Source of the DNA: Halovenus sp.
Lineage (GTDB): Archaea; Halobacteriota; Halobacteria; Halobacteriales; Haloarculaceae
Assembly: GCA_028274925.1 (NCBI GenBank)
Contig: JAQCNR010000436.1
Span: 1-20,121, forward strand
Direction of reading: 5' to 3'
DNA length: 20,121 nt
Shown: in pieces, positions 1 to 7,066 of the stretch
How positions within the stretch are numbered: the first letter of the stretch is position 1
How the letters are laid out: the number at the start of each line of letters is the position of its first letter
Translations under genes and position numbers: made by a program
Notes under the pieces: model-generated
The model's input: the letters and a program-made list of their open reading frames with translations, nothing else
The model's database searches: none
Told to the model about the DNA's origin: nothing

Positions 1-23
1 GAGCCAGTGCGACCAGTCGCTTA

Positions 24-395
24 CTACTCAACTGGCGCGAACCGGTAGCCACTCCACGACTGGCTTTCCGTCGCCCGGATGCTCACGTCCGGGTCGCGGA
101 GTTGCTCGACAAAGACCGGTTCGACCGTGTCACCAACGTCGACATCCGCAGTTGTGCCGCCGAGAGCGCGGACGGTTCGCTCTCCGACAGTGAACTCGAC
201 GATTGCGAGCGGATTCGGTTCACGAACGCCAGTTGGCGACGCGCCGACGCTCGTCCACGTGATGACCTCGGCAGTCTGGGCCGACAGGTCCACTGTCTCA
301 GTTTGCTCTTGCCCGCACTCGGGACAGCGTGCGTGGGCGGGATAGCTCAGATGGCTGTTCGGACACTCGTGAGCGAGGAGTTCGTCGTCGGTCAT
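24..395 (-). CDS. DUF35 OB-fold/Zn-ribbon protein, probable beta subunit of haloarchaeal ketothiolase
   Basis: Small 123-residue protein of the DUF35 (OB-fold acyl-CoA-associated) family. A rubredoxin-like zinc ribbon lies at residues 11-28 (C11, then C24-P-E-C27-G, with H15 and H21 nearby); the first knuckle has only one Cys, so zinc binding may be incomplete or use His. The rest, about 35-120, is beta-rich as expected for an OB fold. Its ATG overlaps the thiolase stop in an ATGA (392-395), so translation is probably coupled. In Haloferax mediterranei the ketothiolases PhaA and BktB need such an OB-fold subunit for activity, and archaeal thiolase/HMG-CoA synthase complexes use a DUF35 bridging protein; by inference this is the partner of the next gene. 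TAG at 24-26 is followed directly by an in-frame TAA at 21-23. Confidence 0.85.
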   Translation of the reverse strand: MTDDELLAHECPNSHLSYPAHARCPECGQEQTETVDLSAQTAEVITWTSVGASPTGVREPNPLAIVEFTVGERTVRALGGTTADVDVGDTVEPVFVEQLRDPDVSIRATESQSWSGYRFAPVE

Positions 396-1543
396 GCTCC
401 CCTCTCGAAGATTGCGGTGGTGACGCAGTTGCCGAAGCCACCGACATTACAGGTGAGTCCGCGGTTGGCGGTGACCTGACGCTTTCCTGCCCGGCCGAGT
501 AGTTGGTCGTACAGTTCGACCGCCTGTGCGACACCAGTTGCGCCGAGGGGATGGCCACGGGCTTTCAACCCACCAGAGGTGTTGACGGGCAACTCACCGT
601 CGCGGGTCGTCTTACCCTCGGCGGCGAAGCGCCAGCCCTCTCCGCGGTCAGCGAATCCGAGCGCTTCCAGTTCCAGCGGTTCCAGCAGCGTCATCATATC
701 GTGGAGTTCCATCACGTCGATGTCCTCGGGTTCGCAGTCGGCCATCTCGAAGGCCTGTTGCCCGCTCTCGGCGACAGCGCCCATCCACGTCGGGTCGTCG
801 CGCTCGTGGACCACGTGCGTGTCGCTCGCGCCCGCCACACCACTCAGTTCGACGTACTCGTCGGTGTATTGCTCGGCGACCGAAACCGGACAGAACAGCA
901 GGGCTGCGCTGCCGTCTGTCACCGGGCAGTAGTCGTACAGCCTGAGTGGGTCAGCAACGACTGGACTCGAGAGTGCGTCCTCGACGGTGATTTCCTTGTG
1001 AAACTGAGCCTTCGGGTTGTCGAGGGCGTTGTCGTGGTTCTTGACAGCCACCTCGGCCAGACTCTCTCGGGGCACATCGTAGCGGTCGAGATACGCCCGG
1101 GCAGTCAGCCCTGCAAAGGAGGGCAGCGTCACGCCGTGGCTGTACTCGACGGGATGCGTGAGCGAGGCGATGATGTCCGAGGAGTCGCCGGTGGTGGTGT
1201 GGGTCATCTTCTCGCCGCCGACGAGCAGTGTCATCTCACTTGCGTCGGAGGCAATCGACTGCCAGGCAGCGTACAGTCCTGCACCGCCAGACGCGGAGGT
1301 CTGGCCGACACGCTGTGCGTAGGCTGGCGTTGCGCCGATGTCGGCAACGAGCGCATTCATCACGCCAGTTCGGCCCTCGAACTCGCCGCTGGCCATATTC
1401 GAGACGTAGACGTGGTCAAGGGCGTCTGGGTGCACACCTGCGTCATCGAGACAGTCGAGTGCGGCGTCGGCGAGTAACTCCTGTATCCAGGCGTCGCGCT
1501 CGCCGAAGGGCGTCATCGACGCACCGAGTACTGCAACGTCCAT
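392..1543 (-). CDS. Thiolase-superfamily acetyl-CoA C-acyltransferase, haloarchaeal Ser-type alpha subunit
   Basis: 383-residue thiolase, normal family length. It would condense or cleave acyl-CoAs (acetoacetyl-CoA/3-ketoacyl-CoA), in fatty-acid breakdown, PHA synthesis or the entry to mevalonate. Visible motifs: the nucleophile region reads TSASGG with Ser83 where bacterial thiolases have Cys; ELHD near 275; NTSGG then GHPLGATG with H331; and TCNVGGFG with C365. A Ser-His-His triad has been reported for H. mediterranei PhaA/BktB alpha subunits; here the third position aligns as Cys (see findings). Start: ATG at 1543 is preceded by AGGTGG, a good Shine-Dalgarno. The longer GTG start at 1558 would place that SD inside the gene, so I reject it. 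Co-transcribed with the DUF35 gene. True substrate unknown. Confidence 0.92.
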   Translation of the reverse strand: MDVAVLGASMTPFGERDAWIQELLADAALDCLDDAGVHPDALDHVYVSNMASGEFEGRTGVMNALVADIGATPAYAQRVGQTSASGGAGLYAAWQSIASDASEMTLLVGGEKMTHTTTGDSSDIIASLTHPVEYSHGVTLPSFAGLTARAYLDRYDVPRESLAEVAVKNHDNALDNPKAQFHKEITVEDALSSPVVADPLRLYDYCPVTDGSAALLFCPVSVAEQYTDEYVELSGVAGASDTHVVHERDDPTWMGAVAESGQQAFEMADCEPEDIDVMELHDMMTLLEPLELEALGFADRGEGWRFAAEGKTTRDGELPVNTSGGLKARGHPLGATGVAQAVELYDQLLGRAGKRQVTANRGLTCNVGGFGNCVTTAIFERGA

Positions 1544-1611
1544 ACCCCACCTGCTCACCCCGGGAATGTGTCGGTTTCGGTGGCTGGGAGCCAGCGCAAC
1601 CGACAGATACT

Positions 1612-1625
1612 TTTGGTTTGCCTAA
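1612..1625. promoter_or_regulatory. DtxR/SirR-like metal-regulator box in divergent promoter region
   Basis: The sequence TTTGG-TTTG-CCTAA lies in the 145-bp gap between the divergent thiolase and ABC ATPase genes. It matches 12 of 14 positions of the core DtxR/IdeR-type operator (TTAGG-TTAG-CCTAA), a family that haloarchaea use for iron and manganese control (Idr/SirR). It overlaps A/T-rich candidate TATA elements for both genes (CTAAAAAG at 1622-1629 on plus; CTTTTTAG on minus), the place expected for a repressor site. Seen: the match and its position. Inferred: binding. Confidence 0.4.
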
Positions 1626-1688
1626 AAAGAAGCAGTAATACGAGTGTCCCGCGGATATTCGGCTTCTCGGGGCCCTCAATCTGTGAGT

Positions 1689-2831
1689 ATGTCAGGACAA
1701 AAACTCGATGGGCGTGTTCGGACCGAGGAGCCAGAACTAGGCTGGGAGACAGAACACGAGGCAGAGACAGAAGCAACCGTTCTAGAAATTGACGGGCTAA
1801 CGCGAGAGTACGGTATCGAGACGGCCGTCGAAGAACTCTCGCTATCTGTCAGTCAGGGCGAGTTGCTGACGCTGCTCGGTCCCTCGGGCTGTGGAAAGAC
1901 AACCACGCTGCGGATGATTGCCGGACTGGAGCAGCCAACCAGCGGTGAAATTACAATCGACGGGGAGCAAGTCGCCAGCGGCACCGAAATAGTCCCGCCA
2001 GAGGAGCGAAACGTCGGCCTCGTGTTCCAGGAGTTCGCGCTGTTCCCACACCTGACCGTCGCCGAAAACATCACGTTCGGCATCGACGACTGGGACAGCG
2101 AGCGCCAGGCGGAGCGACTCGACGAACTGCTCAAACTCGTCGACCTGGAAGAACACAGCGAGAAGTACCCCGAAGCGCTGTCGGGCGGCCAGCAGCAGCG
2201 AGTCGCGCTTGCTCGCTCGCTGGCCCCGGAACCGGATATTCTGTTGCTCGACGAGCCATTCTCGAATCTCGACGTGCGCCTGCGAATCGAGATGCGCCAA
2301 GAGGTCCGACGAATCCTCAAAGAAGCCGGCGTGACCGCAATTTCGGTCACCCACGACCAGGAAGAAGCACTCTCTATCTCTGACCGTGTGGCGATCATCA
2401 ACGACGGCCAGTTAGAGCAGATCGGCAAGCCCGAACTGGTCTTCGAGAATCCGGAATCACGGTTCGTCGCGAGTTTCCTCGGCCGAGCGAGTTTTCTCAC
2501 GGGACGGGTTCGCGGTGAGACTGTCGACACCGAAATTGGGTCGTTCGACATCTCACAGCTCAACGGCCCCGTCGACGCGTACGACGGCGCGGAAATCGAC
2601 GTGCTCGTGCGCCCGGACGACCTCGAAGCGACGCCAGTCGCCGAATCGACTGCAGACGGAACAATCGTCCACCGCCAGTACAACGGACCAAACTTCGTCT
2701 ACGGCGTCGAACTCAACAGCGGGTCACGACTGCGCTGTCTGCACAACCACGTCCAGACCTTCGAGTACGGCCAGCCAGTGAGCGTCTCGATTATCGCCGA
2801 CCACGAACTGGCGTGGTATCCGACAGAGTAG
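1689..2831 (+). CDS. ABC transporter ATP-binding protein, Fe3+/spermidine (FbpC/PotA) type
   Basis: 380-residue cytoplasmic ATPase of an import-type ABC transporter. Walker A GPSGCGKTT is at about residues 77-85; the Q-loop sits in LVFQEFALFPHL, followed by the signature LSGGQQQRVALARSLA, Walker B ILLLDEP and the H-loop SVTHDQEEA. A C-terminal TOBE-like region (about 270-380) is typical of the PotA/FbpC/MalK group. The first ~40 residues are an acidic, low-complexity extension absent from most relatives. ATG 1689 was chosen because it follows GTGAG; the upstream ATG at 1644 would add residues without SD or homology. No permease or binding protein lies next to it, so it must serve a transporter encoded elsewhere. 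The upstream DtxR-like box points, by inference only, to iron. Confidence 0.9.
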   Translation: MSGQKLDGRVRTEEPELGWETEHEAETEATVLEIDGLTREYGIETAVEELSLSVSQGELLTLLGPSGCGKTTTLRMIAGLEQPTSGEITIDGEQVASGTEIVPPEERNVGLVFQEFALFPHLTVAENITFGIDDWDSERQAERLDELLKLVDLEEHSEKYPEALSGGQQQRVALARSLAPEPDILLLDEPFSNLDVRLRIEMRQEVRRILKEAGVTAISVTHDQEEALSISDRVAIINDGQLEQIGKPELVFENPESRFVASFLGRASFLTGRVRGETVDTEIGSFDISQLNGPVDAYDGAEIDVLVRPDDLEATPVAESTADGTIVHRQYNGPNFVYGVELNSGSRLRCLHNHVQTFEYGQPVSVSIIADHELAWYPTE

Positions 2832-2841
2832 CCGCGAAACC

Positions 2842-2852
2842 GATATCTAAAA
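2842..2852 (+). promoter_or_regulatory. TATA-like element for mvk-ipk
   Basis: The A/T-rich stretch GATATCTAAAA lies about 30 nt before the mvk start codon, in the 45-bp gap after the ABC ATPase stop. Its spacing fits a short leader carrying GGGGAG just before the ATG. By position only. Confidence 0.45.
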
Positions 2853-2876
2853 CACCGTCCCCCACACAGGGGAGAT

Positions 2877-3866
2877 ATGGTCACAGCCAGCGCTCCCGGC
2901 AAGGTGTATCTCTTTGGGGAGCACGCAGTCGTCTACGGCGAACCAGCAGTGCCGTGTGCGATTGAATTGCGGGCAGAAGTCACCGTCACGGAACGGAGCG
3001 AGGGGTTGCGCGTTCAAGCGAACGACCTCTCGCTCGATGGCTTCACCGTCGAGTACGACGGCGACGCCTCCGGACGGCCCGACATCGACGTAGCGGACTC
3101 CCTCGTCGAGGCCGCAATGGGCTACGTCAACGAGGCAATCGCCCAAGTCGAAGACGCAGCAGGTGTCGACGGCAGCGGATTCGAGGTCCAGATTAACAGC
3201 GAAATCCCGCTCGGCGCAGGCCTGGGTTCCTCGGCAGCAGTTGCCGTCGCGGCCATCGACGCCGGCACACGCGAACTCGGCGTCGAACTCCCGCCCGAGG
3301 AGATTGCTGAACGGGCATACGAGGTCGAAAACGCGGTCCAGGACGGACAGGCCTCCCGTGCAGACACGTTCTGCTCGGCGATGGGTGGCGCAGTCCGCGT
3401 GGAAGGAGACGATTGCCGACAGATTGGGACACCAGACCTCCCCTTCGTCATCGGCTACGACGGCGGCGCGGGCGATACCGGCGCACTCGTTGCCGGCGTC
3501 CGAGCGTTACGCGAGGAGTACGACTTTGCCGCCGACACAGTCGAAGCAATCGGCGACATCGTCCGGCGAGGTGAGGACGCACTGGCCGAGGGTGACCTCG
3601 ACGAACTCGGCCAGTTGATGAACTTCAATCACGGCCTGCTGTCGGCGCTTGGCGTCTCCTCACGGTCGCTCGACGCGATGGTGTGGGCAGCGAGAGATGG
3701 GGGTGCCCACGGCGCGAAACTGACCGGCGCTGGCGGTGGCGGCTGTATCGTCGCACTGGATGGCTCGCCAGAGACTATCACCGCACTGGAGTACACGCCC
3801 GGTTGCGAGGAGGCACTGCGGGCAGAACTCGACGGCGAAGGTGTTCGCGTGGAGGAGCAATCGTGA
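2877..3866 (+). CDS. mvk: Mevalonate kinase
   Basis: 329-residue GHMP-family kinase, ATP + mevalonate -> 5-phosphomevalonate, in cytosolic isoprenoid synthesis for archaeal ether lipids, quinones and carotenoids. Seen: the N-terminal PGKVYLFGEHAVVYG (residues 7-21), the GHMP phosphate-binding loop IPLGAGLGSSAAV (about 110-122), a catalytic-Asp region ASRADTFCSAMGG (D163) and the C-terminal glycine motif KLTGAGGGGC. These together separate MVK from homoserine kinase or galactokinase. Start ATG 2877 has GGGGAG seven bases upstream. It overlaps ipk by four bases, so the two kinases are translationally coupled. In many Euryarchaeota mvk follows the rpsB/eno ribosomal cluster; here an ABC ATPase precedes it instead. 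Confidence 0.96.
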   Translation: MVTASAPGKVYLFGEHAVVYGEPAVPCAIELRAEVTVTERSEGLRVQANDLSLDGFTVEYDGDASGRPDIDVADSLVEAAMGYVNEAIAQVEDAAGVDGSGFEVQINSEIPLGAGLGSSAAVAVAAIDAGTRELGVELPPEEIAERAYEVENAVQDGQASRADTFCSAMGGAVRVEGDDCRQIGTPDLPFVIGYDGGAGDTGALVAGVRALREEYDFAADTVEAIGDIVRRGEDALAEGDLDELGQLMNFNHGLLSALGVSSRSLDAMVWAARDGGAHGAKLTGAGGGGCIVALDGSPETITALEYTPGCEEALRAELDGEGVRVEEQS

Positions 3867-4603
3867 CGACGATTCTCAAACTCGGCGGCAGCGTCATCAC
3901 CGACAAAGACGAACCCGAAACTGTCGACGAGGACGCGCTCACGGCGGCGGCCGAACAGATCGGCGAGTTCGTCGCTGCGGGCGGCGAGATAGTTGTCGTC
4001 CACGGCGGGGGCAGTTTCGGCCACCACCACGCCGCCGAACACGGCGTCTCCCGTACCGAGGGGAGCCACGATGGCGCGGGCCTGCTCGCAATTCATCGGG
4101 CAATGGGGCGTCTGAACGACGCAGTGCTCGACACGCTCGCAGAATCGGATGTCGACCCACTTCCAGTTGCACCGCTCGCCGCTGGCTTCCGTGACGCAGA
4201 TGAGGACGTACATCTCGCTGACGGCAGCGTCCGGACGATGCTCGGCGAAGGGTTCGTCCCGGTGCTGAACGGCGACGTTATCGCCTCCGCTGGGAAGGGT
4301 GGGACGATCATAAGCGGCGATACGGTCGTCGTCGCGCTGGCGGCGTCACTGGACGCCGACCGGGTCGGGGTATGCTCGACGGTCCCCGGCGTGCTGGACG
4401 AACAGGGACATGTGATTGCAGAAATCGACTCCTTCGAGTCGGTGGTGGACGTACTCGGCGGCAGCGAGTCGACGGATGTCACCGGCGGGATGGCGGGGAA
4501 AGTCCGCAGTCTGCTGGGACTGGAGACACCGGCCTCGATTTTCGACCCCGAGAGCCTCGGCGAGTTTCTCGACACCGGAACCGCGGGCACTGTCGTCAGG
4601 TAG
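3863..4603 (+). CDS. ipk: Isopentenyl phosphate kinase
   Basis: 246 residues, amino-acid-kinase fold. Converts isopentenyl phosphate + ATP to isopentenyl diphosphate, the last step of the archaeal alternative mevalonate route in which phosphomevalonate is decarboxylated first. Seen: N-terminal ILKLGGSVITDK (K6), the family-specific VVHGGGSFGHHH (residues 45-56) with the catalytic-type His54, and SGDTVV in the nucleotide half. Start is GTG 3863, overlapping the mvk stop as GTGA and preceded by GGAGGAG at 3851-3857. An in-frame ATG at 3683 would add 60 Arg-rich residues that are the out-of-frame shadow of mvk; rejected. Decarboxylase and later steps are not in the window. Confidence 0.95.
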   Translation: MTTILKLGGSVITDKDEPETVDEDALTAAAEQIGEFVAAGGEIVVVHGGGSFGHHHAAEHGVSRTEGSHDGAGLLAIHRAMGRLNDAVLDTLAESDVDPLPVAPLAAGFRDADEDVHLADGSVRTMLGEGFVPVLNGDVIASAGKGGTIISGDTVVVALAASLDADRVGVCSTVPGVLDEQGHVIAEIDSFESVVDVLGGSESTDVTGGMAGKVRSLLGLETPASIFDPESLGEFLDTGTAGTVVR

Positions 4604-4703
4604 GCCAAGATTACTCCCCGCAGAGGTGGTCAGCCGGCGGCAGAACTGTTCGGGATACCGGGCTGCCGAAATGCATTTACGGGTTTCAGACGTTGCCCAC
4701 GGT

Positions 4704-5477
4704 ATGGCTACGACATCGTTTTCCGAGAGTTTCAAATACGGGATTCGGCTGTTCGGTCTCTTCGTGCTCGTCGTGCTGTTCGGTGGCGGCGCGCTCGCCG
4801 GCGGCGCTGCGCTCGCCGTCCCAGAGATTCTGGCGTGGCGGGGAACAGGGGCCGCAGAGACACCGTACATCGCTGGCGGACTCATCCTCGCCGTGCTGGG
4901 CTTCAGTATTCTCGTCAGCGGACAGTTTGGGCTCATCTACAAGCTGATTGCCGACGGCGTCGCGCAAGCGAACGCCGACCCTGCCGTCGACCTCACTGTC
5001 GGCCCAGCGGAATCCGAAGAGAGTGAAACAGCGACCGACGAACAGAGCGAAAAACCTGCCGAGGAGCAACCAGTCGTTGCCGACGCGCCCGAGCAACCAG
5101 CTGAGACTGAGCCACCACAGGAGCCAGAGCCACCCGCAGAGAGCCAGCCTGCTCAACAAGCGGAGCCAGAGGTCGAGCGCGGACAGGCCCAGCAGGCCCC
5201 CGCAGGAGCGCAGCCACAGGACCAACAGTCCGCACAAGCAACCCAACAGCAGCCACAGGACGAGGCCAGTGCAGCGGGCGGCCGTGAGCAGACTGCCGAG
5301 GAAATCGTCTTCGGGAGTGCCGAGAGTGCGGACGACGAGCCACCAGCAGACGAGGCCGACGAGTCGACTGGCGGATTCGAGTTCGAGGACGAACCCGACG
5401 AACAGGCCCGTGAAGACGTCGAAACCGCCGGAAACCCGAGTTCTGATCCGTTAGCTGATAATTTCGACGACGAGTAA
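4704..5477 (+). CDS. Two-TM membrane protein with long acidic Pro/Gln/Glu-rich tail, function unknown
   Basis: 257 residues. Two hydrophobic segments, about 14-41 (Gly/Ala/Leu-rich) and 56-79, form a hairpin near the N terminus. Residues 82-257 are low-complexity, very acidic and rich in Pro, Gln, Ala and Glu, with runs such as EPQEPEPPAESQP and QATQQQPQDE and an acidic end SDPLADNFDDE; probably disordered and, if the hairpin has both ends inside, cytoplasmic. I recognise no catalytic domain. ATG 4704 was chosen because the two TM segments begin right after it and TTTA at 4676-4679 sits about 25 nt upstream, fitting a leaderless transcript; the frame is open further up but only as a shadow of ipk. 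It separates ipk from RNase J. A membrane anchor or scaffold is a guess. Confidence 0.75.
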   Translation: MATTSFSESFKYGIRLFGLFVLVVLFGGGALAGGAALAVPEILAWRGTGAAETPYIAGGLILAVLGFSILVSGQFGLIYKLIADGVAQANADPAVDLTVGPAESEESETATDEQSEKPAEEQPVVADAPEQPAETEPPQEPEPPAESQPAQQAEPEVERGQAQQAPAGAQPQDQQSAQATQQQPQDEASAAGGREQTAEEIVFGSAESADDEPPADEADESTGGFEFEDEPDEQAREDVETAGNPSSDPLADNFDDE

Positions 5478-5496
5478 CGACGGGCCAACCGACGTT

Positions 5497-5503
5497 CTTT
5501 TTA
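5497..5503 (+). promoter_or_regulatory. rnj: TATA-like element before the RNase J leader
   Basis: CTTTTTA lies 20 bases after the stop of the membrane-protein gene and is the best TATA candidate before RNase J. It would put transcription start near 5525-5530 and so create a ~190-nt leader. The T-tract could equally help end the upstream transcript. Confidence 0.45.
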
Positions 5504-5524
5504 CCCTCGCCGTGCGAACATTCC

Positions 5525-5717
5525 GTATCCGAGCGAACGGTCGCCACGGGAGAAGCGGGCGACCGGCGCACCGCCACTGACGACGGCACTGGCCTCGTGG
5601 CCACGCCGTCCGACGGCGGTCGACCGACAGTGTCGGGGCCACGGACCGGCTGATTAGTTGGCTGTGTTTGTGGTCGCCGGTCCGCCCGAGCGTGGCGATC
5701 GCCTCGGCGTGATCACA
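5525..5717 (+). promoter_or_regulatory. Highly structured 5' leader (or independent small RNA) upstream of RNase J
   Basis: No convincing ORF lies here, but the stretch is dense in perfect inverted repeats. Stem 1 pairs CGGTCGCC (5538-5545) with GGCGACCG (5558-5565). Stem 2 is nested: GACGGC (5582-5587) with GCCGTC (5605-5610) around TGGCC (5590-5594) and GGCCA (5599-5603), closed by TCGT. A competing stem pairs CGCCGT (5604-5609) with ACGGCG (5613-5618). Stem 3 is CCGAC/GTCGG (5624-5636). Stem 4 pairs CGGACCGGC (5642-5650) with GCCGGTCCG (5676-5684) around a U/G-rich 25-nt loop. A last stem, CCGAG/CTCGG (5686-5690/5703-5707), ends just before the self-complementary SD GTGATCAC (5710-5717). 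Such density is unusual even at this GC content. A regulatory leader is inferred. Confidence 0.5.
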
Positions 5718-7064
5718 ATGGAAATCGAAATTGCGACAATTGGCGGATACGAAGAGGTTGGCCGACAGATGACGGCGGTACGCGCAGGCGATGACGTCGT
5801 CGTTTTTGACATGGGCCTCGACCTCTCGAAGGTACTGATCCACGACAACGTGGAAACGGAGCGGATGCACTCACTGGACCTCATCGATATGGGTGCCATC
5901 CCGGACGACCGAATTATGTCCGAACTCGAAGGTGACGTGAAAGCCATCGTGCCGACACACGGCCACCTTGACCACATCGGCGCTATCTCGAAACTCGCAC
6001 ACCGATACGACGCACCGATTGTGGCGACACCCTTTACAATCGAACTCGTCAAACAGCAGATTCAGGGCGAAGAGAAGTTCGGCGTCCAGAACGACCTCGT
6101 GAAGATGGACCCCGGCGAGACGATGTCGATTGGCGACAAGAACGAACTCGAATTCGTCAATGTCACGCACTCGATTATCGACGCCATCAACCCGGTGCTT
6201 CACACGCCGGAAGGAGCAATCGTCTACGGCCTCGACAAACGGATGGACCACACGCCGGTCATCGGCGACCCAATCGACATGGAACGATTCCGCGAGATTG
6301 GCCGCGAAGGCGAGGGCGTTCTCTGTTACATCGAGGACTGTACGAACGCCGGCAAGAAGGGCCGCACGCCCTCTGAGTCGGTCGCTCGTCGCCACCTCAA
6401 AGACGTGATGCACAGCATCGAGGACTACGACGGCGGTATCGTCGCAACGACGTTCTCCTCACACATCGCTCGTGTGAAGTCACTCGTCGAGTTTGCCGAC
6501 GATATTGGTCGCCAGCCAGTGCTGCTGGGTCGGTCGATGGAGAAATACTCCGGCACTGCCGAGCGACTCGACTTCGTCGACTTCCCAGAGGACCTTGGGA
6601 TGTACGGCCACCGGAAATCAGTCGACCGGACGTTCAAGCGGATCATGAACGAAGGGAAGGAGAAGTTCCTGCCAATCGTCACCGGCCACCAGGGCGAACC
6701 GCGAGCGATGCTCACTCGAATGGGCCGTGGCGAGACGCCGTACGAACTAGACGACGGCGACAAGGTGCTGTTCTCGGCACGGGTCATCCCCGAACCGACG
6801 AACGAGGGCCAGCGCTACCAGTCCGAGAAACTGCTCGGCATGCAGGGCGCACGGATTTACGACGACATCCACGTCTCGGGCCACCTGAACAAGGAAGGCC
6901 ACTACGAGATGCTCGACGCGCTACAGCCACAGAACGTCATCCCGGCACACCAAGATATGAGCGGCTACTCCGACTACGTCACTCTCGCCGAGAATCAGGG
7001 CTACAAAGTGGGTCGTGACCTGCACGTCACCCGGAACGGCAACCTGATCACGCTGGTCGAGTAA
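5718..7064 (+). CDS. rnj: Ribonuclease J (beta-CASP metallo-beta-lactamase nuclease)
   Basis: 449 residues, full length for archaeal RNase J. A Zn-dependent 5'-3' exonuclease and possible endonuclease in mRNA decay and RNA maturation, cytosolic. Seen: the metallo-beta-lactamase signature THGHLDHIG at about 80-88 (H81, H83, D85, H86), a further metal-site region at EFVNVTHSIID (~150), the beta-CASP insert from ~190 to 370 including VATTFSSHIARV and IVTGHQGEPRAML, and the C-terminal HVSGHLNKEGH and NVIPAHQD. The start at ATG 5718 opens directly on the conserved EIEIATIGGYEEVGRQ and has the SD-like GTGATC before it; upstream in-frame starts fall inside the structured leader. idsA follows after two bases, so the two are almost surely co-transcribed. 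Confidence 0.95.
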   Translation: MEIEIATIGGYEEVGRQMTAVRAGDDVVVFDMGLDLSKVLIHDNVETERMHSLDLIDMGAIPDDRIMSELEGDVKAIVPTHGHLDHIGAISKLAHRYDAPIVATPFTIELVKQQIQGEEKFGVQNDLVKMDPGETMSIGDKNELEFVNVTHSIIDAINPVLHTPEGAIVYGLDKRMDHTPVIGDPIDMERFREIGREGEGVLCYIEDCTNAGKKGRTPSESVARRHLKDVMHSIEDYDGGIVATTFSSHIARVKSLVEFADDIGRQPVLLGRSMEKYSGTAERLDFVDFPEDLGMYGHRKSVDRTFKRIMNEGKEKFLPIVTGHQGEPRAMLTRMGRGETPYELDDGDKVLFSARVIPEPTNEGQRYQSEKLLGMQGARIYDDIHVSGHLNKEGHYEMLDALQPQNVIPAHQDMSGYSDYVTLAENQGYKVGRDLHVTRNGNLITLVE

Positions 7065-7066
7065 CA

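Noticed and set aside
503..1477. Long plus-strand ORF (324 codons) opposite the thiolase gene
   Set aside because: Cys/His/Val-rich composition without domain motifs, no SD or promoter, and fully antisense to a motif-complete thiolase. Typical shadow frame of GC-rich DNA.
3683..3862. 60-codon upstream extension of isopentenyl phosphate kinase
   Set aside because: Arg/Trp-rich, unlike acidic haloarchaeal proteins; it is mvk read out of frame. The GTG at 3863 has a strong SD and the family N terminus.
4416..4703. 96-codon upstream extension of the two-TM protein
   Set aside because: Arg/Ser-rich shadow of ipk. The TM hairpin and a suitable TATA position support ATG 4704.
4993..5604. Minus-strand 203-codon frame opposite the acidic tail region
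   Set aside because: Very Arg-rich reading of the Pro/Gln/Glu-coding tail, without start signals or recognisable domains.
5525..5717. RNase P RNA, SRP RNA or C/D-box RNA in the leader
   Set aside because: No conserved RNase P core or SRP helix 8 sequence is visible, and there is no proper pair of C (RTGATGA) and D boxes, only an isolated CTGA.
5658..5717. Upstream GTG/TTG-type start for RNase J adding 20 residues
   Set aside because: The extra residues lie in the structured leader, whereas ATG 5718 begins at the conserved N terminus with an SD-like GTGATC.
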